The position numbers and the translations under genes were made by a program. From NCBI GenBank assembly GCA_003427395.1, contig BFEA01000458.1, positions 337,904 to 362,052 of the forward strand: a stretch of 24,149 nt of DNA, written 5' to 3'. Source of the DNA: Chara braunii (Eukaryota; Streptophyta; Charophyceae; Charales; Characeae). Shown in pieces: positions 17,729 through 24,149 of this stretch. The notes beneath the pieces were generated by a model. That model searched no databases and was not told the origin of the DNA. It saw only the letters and a program-made list of their open reading frames with translations. Each line of letters opens with the position of its first letter. The stretch's first letter is position 1.

Positions 17729-18166
17729 TGAGTGTGTGTGTGACTCGCAAGGGCACTTGCTTGTTTGGCAGGCCCGTAGGGCCGATACTTACCTGTGGCT
17801 GTGGCATTGAGGGTCGCAGCAGGGGAAAACACTCAAGTGGTGGAGCCAGAGGCCCGTGACACTTAGAGCAGCGGAAAAACACTCAAGTAGCAGGTAGGCC
17901 GGTACCGCACCCAGTAGCAGGGGATGTGCCGGGTACTCGAGGCCGAGCAGAAGAAGACAAAGTTGGCATTTTTAGAGGCCCAGTAGCGGTAGCCTAGGTC
18001 TAGGCCGGTACCAGTCCATCCAGTCTGAGTCTAGAGCCTGTGCGGGCAATGATGTTTCCCTCCGAAAGGGAGGAGGCACCGGTTGCTTGGGAGGCCGAGC
18101 GGCCTGGAAGTCACCGCCCAGGAGGCAAGTAGGCCGCTTTATCAAGAGGCCGAGGGAAGAGCCCGG

Positions 18167-18745
18167 CCTCATTCTTCAGTGTGCAAGTTTGGCGACACGC
18201 TGTTGGAGGGCTCGCTGGAGCAGCGCTGGGTACTACAGCGCTGCTGAGAGGAAGAAGCCGGTAGCTTCCACCTTGGCTATGGTGGAGCTCTACCGGTAGG
18301 AGGAGGAGGGAGAAAAGGACCAAGGAGGAGAGTGGTGAGGTACCTACCTGGCTATGGTGGACACCATCTTCATCACCTTGTTAGGCGCTGCATCTGGAAG
18401 GCCCCAGTTGGGGTAGTGCCGCACCAAGGAAGCTCGGGGCAGAGACAGGCATGGCCGCCTCATTCTTCAGTGTGCAAGTTTGGCGACATGCTGTTGGAGC
18501 GCTGGCTGGAGCAGCGCTGGGTACTACAGCGCTGCTGGGAGGAAGAAGCCCGTAGCTTCCACCTTGGCTATGGTGGAGCTCTACCGGTAGGAGGAGGAGG
18601 GAGAAGAGGACCAAGGAGTAGAGTGGCGAGGTACCTACCTGGCTATGGTGGACACCATCTTCAACACCTTGTTAGGCGCTGCATCTGGAAGGCCCCAGTT
18701 GGGGTAGTGCCGCACCAAGGAAGCTCGGGGCAGAGACAGCATGGC
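18167..18745 (+). repeat. 291-bp tandem duplication in the 3' LTR
   Basis: CCTCATTCTTCAGTGTGC occurs at 18167 and 18458, and the following about 290 bases match between the units. The 5' LTR has a single copy, which is where the Penelope-like element is inserted. Confidence 0.85.
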
Positions 18746-19219
18746 GGCGTAATGAGCAGCGGCATAGCTGCTTTGCGTTGTCCTTTGCACAGGAAGGCAG
18801 CGACATAGCTGCTTTGGGTTGTCCTTTGGACAGGAGGGTTGAGCCCTCAGTAGTCCGCCATAGCCTCGGCCTACATGTGAGAGGAAGGAGAAGGGTGGCC
18901 ATGGCTATGGTGGACCTCATGTTGTGCCTGCAGTAGAAGACAGATTCGAACATTGATTCTGGTTCAGCCATTCAACATTATTATTGTTATTTCTTGTTTG
19001 AATAAGAGGGGAGGAGATAAGGAGGAGGAGATTGGTTGGCGAAGAAGAAGAGTCTTATCTTTGGTCTATGCTGGAGTACATCATCTTCTCCTTCTTTCTT
19101 ACTTCTTCTTCTTCTTCTTTCCCTCTCTCTCCTCTCAAGTTCATTCATTTCTTTTAGCAATTGGACGACATTGTACTTTCCGATGAATGTATACTTCGAA
19201 ATTGGCCAGGATCGTAACA

Positions 19220-20200
19220 TATTGCTCATTTTCCTTGCACTTTTCAAAATAAAAAAATAATATGGCTGCCTGCATTCTTTTGTCCCTGATTAACTTGGTT
19301 GCTTCATTTCAGCATATTACGGTGTCTAGTATGTATCTCCCTAGAATAAAGCCGGTTTGATCTATGTGGAAACACTTGTATGTGACATTCTTTATGGGGT
19401 TGGATTAGCTAGGTTTTTCGCTAGTATTTTGTAGGCTACTGACAAAACTGTAATAGGTCTATAGTTTCTGAACTTTCTGATCTCTTTCTCCTTTCGTGTA
19501 TAGGAGGGTGACTACCCCTGTGCTCAGTTCTTTCCCTAACGACCCTCTTTGGAAAGCTTCCTAGAAAAACTTGAAGAGGTCTTCCCGTGTCACGTGCCGG
19601 TTTTCTACCCAAAACTCCTTGGTCAGTTGCATGCTTCTCATGCTTCATCTAGTTCCTGTTTTGAGAGATCCTTGTCCGGATACTTAGCGGCTTCCGGTTT
19701 TATGCTCACATCCAGGTGTTTTAGGAACTTCTCCCTTGTACGTTGTACCTCCGTCTGGTTCTGCTCTGCTGCCCTCAATGTGTATAGGGTGTGATAGAAG
19801 TCTGTGGCCACTTTAAGGATGCCTTCTTGTGTGGACATCATTATGGCCTGGTTGTTTTCGAGTCCAAGGATTCTGCTGTTTCTACAATTTGACTTGATCG
19901 TTGGAAAAAGAATTTAGACATGGTTTCATTGCTTTCCCAATCTTTTACTCTTGCTCTTATGGCTAATCCCTGTCTGTTGCAGTCTGCCCATTTTCTGAGC
20001 TCCTCTCTTGCTTGCTCTAGTAGTTCTTCATACATAGGCGAGCCAGGGTTGTCTATTAGGTTGAATTTTTCTGTCTCTAGTACTGCTTCAAACATTTCTT
20101 GTCCTCCTTGCAGTGCCTTACATTCAGCCATTGGTTTACAGGAATGGCTAAATATAAGCCACTACAAATTTTTAATTTTAGCAGGCTGTATTGGTATGAA
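19220..20200 (-). pseudogene. LINE fragment: pre-RT linker and RT N-terminal motifs
   Basis: On the minus strand the reading runs MAECKALQGGQEMFEAVLE (20131 downward), then a helix-rich linker with RARVKDWESNETMSKFFF, then ILKVATDFYHTLYT, GSLGKELSTGVVTLLYTKG, NYRPITVLSVAYKILAKNLA and DQTGFILGRYILDT (about 19340-19360). These are the landmarks leading into RT motifs 1-2 of L1-like LINEs. The piece breaks off at 19220, in what should be motif A, because the chromovirus begins there. Several frameshifts and stops are present, so it is dead. The rest of this copy should lie left of the window. Confidence 0.8.
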
Positions 20201-20229
20201 TTGCTTTCATGGGATTTGACTGAGTGTAG

Positions 20230-21930
20230 CTGAGTGGAGGGCATAATGTTCTCCCCTGTGTTCTGGTATGACGAAATCTGGTCCTGCTGATCTTCGTCTT
20301 AGTTTGTATCCTAACTTTGTTCTGTACTCTGGGAGATTGTATCTGCGGAATTCTGTGGCTAATTCCTAGTGTCCCTTGTTTCATGTTCCATGCTCACTCA
20401 GGTGGGTCTACTTCCAGGTCTTCTACGGTAGTAAGAATGTTAGATCCTCAGTTTTCTATGACCCTCACTTTCCGGAGTAAATCTTTTCGTACCATTACTT
20501 GTGCTTCATTCCTACCTTGCTGAAGTCTGCTCCTACGTAAGGTGAATGTGAGCTATTCTTCTCTCTCCCCAGTGGGCTAGTACCTGACCTGTTTGTGCGA
20601 GATGTCTCACCACTTCTTGTTCTCTTTTAAGATTGCTACCCACTGCTGCAGAATGGCTGTGCATACTCCGTGTATGTTTCTGGCTAGGTGATGCGACCCC
20701 TTCAGTTTGGTTCTTAGCTCATGTTTGTTCATCCATTTCCTCTTGTTGTCACTCCAAATGTGCTTTACTTGCCGTACTCCTCCTTCTAACCATGATCCCC
20801 ATTTATTGTCCTTGGTTGAAAGAGTCATTGGAGTTCCTTCTGCGTTTGTAATCCAGGAGGTGCAGAATAGAGGTTGCCTCATGATTTCTTCATTGTTTTG
20901 TGGGTTTTTTACTTTTGCTGGGAAGATTTCCTTCCAGGATTTAAGCTGACCTCTCCAGAAGTTGAGTATCTTGTGAACTTCTGATTGGGGTGGTAGATTG
21001 TGCTGTTCCCTTCATCGCCCAATATTTGCTCATTACCCAAAAAGACCCCTCCATATTGCTGGGTGTGGTATTTGCTGGTAGACGGTGTTTAGCGTCCAAT
21101 GCCAAGGGTTTCCAAGGGAGGCTCGGGCGGGTGATAATTTGGCATCCATTTTTGTTTGCAGGGCTTTAATCGAGTGGTGGAGTCAAATATTGCCAGTCCT
21201 CCTTGGTGTGTTTTCCGAGTGATGTAATTCCAGGCTACTTTAGTTACAAACTTCTGTCTCGGAGGGTCTCCGGTCCATAGATCCTTGAGAATGTTTAAAT
21301 TTGGGGTCCAAAAGGCCGCCACATACCACATAATAGTAAAAATTGAGGAGTTCAGGACCAATGCCCTCCCAAAGAAGAGCAAGGTGTGCACCCTTGCACA
21401 GGCTTTCCCTAGGCTATTGCTGCCCTTGTGGCTGAGCCCCCCAACTCTATCACTTGCATTCCTAGAATACACTTCGGGGTCTGCTCAGATCATGCCTTCT
21501 GAAGTCGTTGTTGGTCTCAATGGAACCATCTACCAGCCCACGGTTTTGTTCCAATTGATTCAGGCTTTCCCTAGGCTATTGCTGCCCTTGTGGCTGAGGC
21601 CCCCGACTCTATCACTTGCATTCCTAGAATACACATAAGATCCTTGGGGTCTGCTCAGATCATGCCTTCTGGAGTGGTTGTCGGCTTCTCAATGGAACCA
21701 TCTACCAGCCTACGGTTTTACTTCCAATTGATTCCCATTTCAGATGCCAGTCGCCGTGCCGGCATTGGTCCTGTCAGTTCTTCAAAAGGGGAGCTAGATG
21801 CTCTAATCAAGGTTGCTAGGTCATCTGCAAACAGGACTGTGGGGGGGTATGTAGTATCTGGAGGTTTGTCCTCCGTTCTGGTGAACCAAACGCTCTATCG
21901 ACAGGTCTTTCCAGTACGTTTCCCGCTGTT
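20230..21930 (-). pseudogene. LINE fragment: RT catalytic core and C-terminal domain
   Basis: Minus-strand frames give VLFADDLATLI (catalytic FADD box, about 21820-21831), LASEMGINW, a tandemly duplicated stretch, SHKGSNSLGKACARVHTLLF, KFVTKVAWNYITRKTHQGG with LAIFDSTTR (thumb side, near 21182-21202), HKILNFWRGQLKSWKEIFP, then PLFCTSWITNAEG and IWSDNKRKWMNKHEL near 20607-20882. This matches the second half of an L1-like ORF2. A further open stretch (VRKDLLRKVRVIE, ILTTVEDLEVDPPE) continues to about 20250. Frameshifts and stops occur throughout. On the minus strand this C-terminal part precedes the N-terminal part at 19220-20200, so the two cannot be one collinear copy. Confidence 0.8.
21399..21733. 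repeat. About 162-bp tandem duplication inside the LINE
   Basis: CAGGCTTTCCCTAGGCTATT occurs at 21399 and 21561; both units end in CCAATTGATT (near 21560 and 21733). Unit 2 has small insertions (about 173 bp). The duplication falls between the FADD box and the thumb region. Confidence 0.9.
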
Positions 21931-21936
21931 GGGAAA

Positions 21937-22343
21937 ATGGGAAAATATCCTACTCCTAAAAACTCTGAGGCCAGGTCCGACAACGGCCGCCGTAACTCTT
22001 TCTATCACCAAATGCTGGAGGGTCACTCAGTCTGGCCCGTCCATCAGGAACAGTATGTTGATGAGCATTTGCAAGCACTGCACCCCCCGGAGAGCAATCC
22101 GGCTGATTCTACCACAAACAGTGAAAGGACCTCTCCACAGGATGATGGCTGTGCCCTCCCGTTGTGCCGTCGCACAGGTGCAGTTCAGTTGGCATGCTTA
22201 AATAACTGTGCACACATAGCCTCTGCTCCGAACGCTATGAAGGGATGGTCGCTGACAGCCTCTCACACGAAAATTGTGATACCCTATCCTGTGCTCATCC
22301 CCCCCACCCCCTGATTACTTGCCCAGCATGTCGTTGTGGCCTT
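21937..22343 (+). pseudogene. RING-like module A (frameshifted)
   Basis: An ORF from ATG 21937 has a hydrophilic stretch with a helical segment (YVDEHLQALHPPE), then CALPLC and QLACLNNC, the first part of a Cys-rich module. It stops at TGA 22312-22314. One base away, in another frame, the expected ending CPACRC appears (22320-22337). A C-rich run (CCCCCCACCCC) lies at the switch point, so a small indel there probably broke the frame. Read across, it resembles a RING finger with Cys pairs at both ends. No start context or promoter was identified; exons of a spliced gene are possible. Confidence 0.5.
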
Positions 22344-22500
22344 GATCTGCCATGCTTAAATAACTGAGCACGTCAGCCTTCCATACTAATGACATGTCAG
22401 CAACATGCCATGTGTCGTCAATGCTTCCAGGAAGGTGTCATAGAAAGTATGTGTCTTTACTGTGTGGGCTATCCCCGGTGCCATCACCCTCCACATGCGG
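22338..22500 (+). pseudogene. RING-like module B (degenerate)
   Basis: In the frame of CPACRC the reading continues GLDLPCLNN, meets TGA 22365-22367, then gives TCQQHAMCRQCF (C-x2-H-x2-C-x2-C, the central RING signature) and MCLYC. It overlaps ORFs starting at 22389 and 22394. It looks like an eroded relative of the neighbouring modules. Confidence 0.45.
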
Positions 22501-22972
22501 TGTTGGTCATACACCTACGGCAACCGTTGACGGATCTCCCGCTTTCTTGCCAGGCGAACGACGAACACAGCAGTCCGAGGAGGAAAATAGACTTCTATGT
22601 GAACCACCGGCAGAGCGATGTGCTCATAGTTTATCACCACCAGGGCGAGCTATTGCGGATCATATCCTGCAGCAGCTGAACGCCCTTGCATTGGACCGAT
22701 CCTCCCTGTCGTCGTCTGCCCATAGAGAAGGAATACATATTGAGGAAGCCCAAGAAAGATGCTCCATGCCGTTTTGTGATGACCCGCCGGAGATTCAACT
22801 AGCATGTGGTTCGCATCCCTTGTGCAGTGAGGATTATGAAGGGATAGTCCATGCGAGTTTTTGCTTCCATACGTACGATGACAGTCAGTACTGTACTCAT
22901 GTACGACACCCCGACATGTCATGTCCAATTTGTAGACAGGGTCTGGAACGGCAATGCCTCTATAGATACTGA
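22394..22972 (+). CDS. RING-like protein ORF with module C
   Basis: A 192-codon ORF. The first third overlaps module B in another frame and may not be real. The middle has a charged helix (RAIADHILQQLNALALD) like the helix before module A. The end holds CSMPFC, IQLACGSHPLC, CFHTYDDSQYC and SCPICRQGLE, a pattern close to IAP/MUL1-type C3HC4 RING domains (C-x4-C, C-x2-H-x2-C, CPxCR). The second Cys of the central pair (C-x2-C) is not present at the usual spot (CSED). RING domains bind zinc and usually act as ubiquitin ligases; that role is inferred. Its last 229 bases are duplicated directly downstream. Confidence 0.5.
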   Translation: MSATCHVSSMLPGRCHRKYVSLLCGLSPVPSPSTCGVGHTPTATVDGSPAFLPGERRTQQSEEENRLLCEPPAERCAHSLSPPGRAIADHILQQLNALALDRSSLSSSAHREGIHIEEAQERCSMPFCDDPPEIQLACGSHPLCSEDYEGIVHASFCFHTYDDSQYCTHVRHPDMSCPICRQGLERQCLYRY

Positions 22973-23193
22973 GGAAGCCCAAGAAAGATGCTCCATGCCG
23001 TTTTGTGATGACCCGCCGGAGATTCAACTAGCATGTGGCTCGCATCCCTTGTGCAGTGAGGATTATAAAGGGATAGTCCATGCGAGTTTTTGCTTCCATA
23101 CGTACGATGACAGTCAGTACTGTACTCATGTACGGCACCCTGACATGTCATGCCCAATTTGTAGACAGGGTCTGGAACGGCAATGCCTCTATA
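22741..23193 (+). repeat. 229-bp tandem duplication carrying a RING-like module
   Basis: Copy 1 is 22741-22969 and copy 2 is 22970-23193. I count five differences, all transitions, over about 223 aligned bases. In the RING frame four are silent (in Gly, Arg, Pro and Cys codons) and one changes Glu to Lys. The offset of 229 is not a multiple of three, so the two copies are in different frames. Confidence 0.92.
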
Positions 23194-23219
23194 ATTGTGG
23201 TCGACGTGCCTCTGTGTAA
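22968..23219 (+). pseudogene. RING-like module D (second copy)
   Basis: The same module as C in a different frame: EEAQERCSMPFC through SCPICRQGLERQCLYNCG, ending at TAA 23217-23219. The open frame begins upstream at 22851, inside copy 1 read out of phase. It has no start of its own, so either it is a dead copy or it is reached by splicing. Confidence 0.5.
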
Positions 23220-23242
23220 TTGTGGTCTACGTGCCTCTGTGT
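23193..23242 (+). repeat. 25-bp tandem duplication
   Basis: AATTGTGGTCGACGTGCC... at 23193-23217 is repeated at 23218-23242 with one mismatch. It joins module D to module E and brings the NCG phrase along. Confidence 0.9.
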
Positions 23243-23394
23243 TCCTAGCATGTACGAGCCACGTAGCCTGTGACATCTGTCTGCACCGTGCCATTCGATG
23301 AAGCAACTTTGACTGCGAAATTTGGATGCGGTGCTTCCATAGCCCACACCCGAACCGGTCCTGTCCGGTCTGTAGGGGCGGTCACTCACCATAG
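23203..23394 (+). pseudogene. RING-like module E, interrupted by one stop
   Basis: This frame reads CNCGLRASVFLACTSHVACD and then ICLHRAIR, meets TGA 23299-23301, and continues CEIWMRCF to SCPVCRGG before TAG 23392-23394. It has C-x2-H-x2-C-x2-C and CPVC, the clearest central RING signature in the series. One in-frame stop divides it. Confidence 0.55.
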
Positions 23395-23399
23395 TTTTT

Positions 23400-23840
23400 T
23401 TTGCTAGAGTAGTCTGTTTCAGCGGTGAATGTTTAGAAATCTGTGAAACCCGCCATACACCTCTCCCCTGCTCTTTGCATGTCATAGTCTATCCTGCCCT
23501 CCACATATTTCTTTCCTTCCCGTTGCCCCTACCTCCCCTGCCCAATACTCCTATAGAACTCCGCCTTTTATCCCTTACCCTCCACCCTCCCCTCCACTCC
23601 CTTTGTACTACTAACAAACACATACGAACGAGCATCATTAAGAGAATAGACGATATGACGATCAGAAATGAAATGAACGGAAGTATGAAGATGAAGGACG
23701 AACGCAAAGAGTGTACAAGCTGAAGATATGAAGTGAAATGAACAGGAGTATGAAGCTCTGAAGAGATGCACCGGAGCATACCTTCCCTTTTACTCTGCCT
23801 CCTGAAATAACTTGCAAGTGGGCTTTGAAGGCACATGGGG
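23400..23840. other. Low-complexity sequence without a gene
   Basis: A pyrimidine-rich stretch (about 23500-23610) is followed by a purine-rich one. A short phrase GAAATGAAC...AGTATGAAG recurs near 23666 and 23734. Opposing ORFs have no motif. Confidence 0.5.
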
Positions 23841-23841
23841 A

Positions 23842-23893
23842 TGTGGGCAGCTGCCACTCAACCACAATGTGGGCAGCTGCCACTCAACCACAA
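23842..23893 (+). repeat. 26-bp tandem repeat, two copies
   Basis: TGTGGGCAGCTGCCACTCAA followed by CCACAA occurs twice in succession without mismatch; a partial third copy (GGGCAGCC) follows. Confidence 0.95.
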
Positions 23894-24114
23894 TCAACAT
23901 GGGCAGCCTTGTGCATAAGAGGCACAGTAAAAGGGGAGCTGCAAGAACAATGAAAGGGGTACCGCAAGGACAACCAAAAAACTGTGTAATTATGAAATTG
24001 CTTTAATATGTTGGACATCTCAAATACTCTCGTTGTCTGCAATAGGACAAAGACTGCTTTGATTCTGAATCTATTCACCAGGGTGGAATTGAGGCTGTTG
24101 TGGGGAAAATCTAA

Positions 24115-24149
24115 AACACACACACACACACACATACACACACACACAC
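24115..24149. repeat. CA microsatellite
   Basis: A nearly pure AC/CA repeat with one T interruption, running to the window edge. Confidence 0.97.

Larger units (their letters stand above)
17493..19219 (+). repeat. 3' LTR of the chromovirus
   Basis: Runs from TGTAATGACC to GATCGTAACA (TG...CA ends), 1727 bp. It matches 1-785 plus 4666-5327. It is longer than the base LTR because of two private tandem duplications (75 bp and about 291 bp). Host LINE sequence follows immediately at 19220. Confidence 0.92.

Noticed and set aside
21285-22201. Plus-strand ORFs at 21285-21638 and 21590-22201
   Set aside because: They mostly oppose the LINE RT on the minus strand, and their internal repeat is the LINE duplication.
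22650-23157. Minus-strand ORFs over the RING-like region
   Set aside because: They are mirror frames of the tandem copies; the plus frame has ordered Cys/His motifs and silent changes.

Overview
This window looks like eukaryotic nuclear DNA made almost entirely of nested, decayed transposable elements. I see no rRNA gene, no intact tRNA gene and no cellular housekeeping gene. A chromovirus-type Ty3 retrotransposon, an L1-like LINE and a Penelope-like element of the N-terminal-endonuclease kind together suggest a green-lineage host. My best guess is a charophyte alga such as Chara, but that is inference from style and was not tested.

Layout. (1) Positions 1-19219 are one Ty3/chromovirus insertion. 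Its 5' LTR is 1-5327; the window opens about 3 bases inside it. The primer-binding site is at 5329-5336, gag remnants at 6773-7340 and 13515-13990, protease at 13991-14988, RT/RNase H at 14989-16800, the integrase zinc domain at 16801-17100, a chromodomain remnant at 17101-17460, the polypurine tract at 17480-17492, and the 3' LTR at 17493-19219. Stops, frameshifts and loss of the integrase core make it dead. (2) The 5' LTR is split by a 3.87-kb Penelope-like element (786-4655) flanked by a 10-bp target-site duplication. It has a small SAP-like ORF, then a GIY-YIG endonuclease and a telomerase-like RT in one frame divided by a single stop. A CxC linker places it with the Chlamys/Naiad group. 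(3) Gag is split by about 5.9 kb of sequence I cannot assign (7340-13260). It holds an array of about 15 hairpins with covarying arms and a constant loop, several isolated perfect hairpins, a shuffled repeat mosaic and a tRNA-derived SINE-like head. (4) The protease is split by a 337-bp foldback element. (5) The chromovirus itself sits inside the RT of a minus-strand LINE. Two LINE pieces (19220-20200 and 20230-21930) lie in an order that one copy cannot explain. (6) Positions 21937-23394 hold a plus-strand series of RING-like Cys/His modules, including a 229-bp tandem duplication whose differences are mostly synonymous. (7) The right end is low-complexity DNA ending in a CA microsatellite.

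Order of events inferred from nesting: LINE first, then the chromovirus, then (in unknown order) the Penelope-like element, the foldback element and the gag insert. The most notable items are the hairpin array, the Penelope-like element with its paired 3' hairpins, and the RING-like module series.
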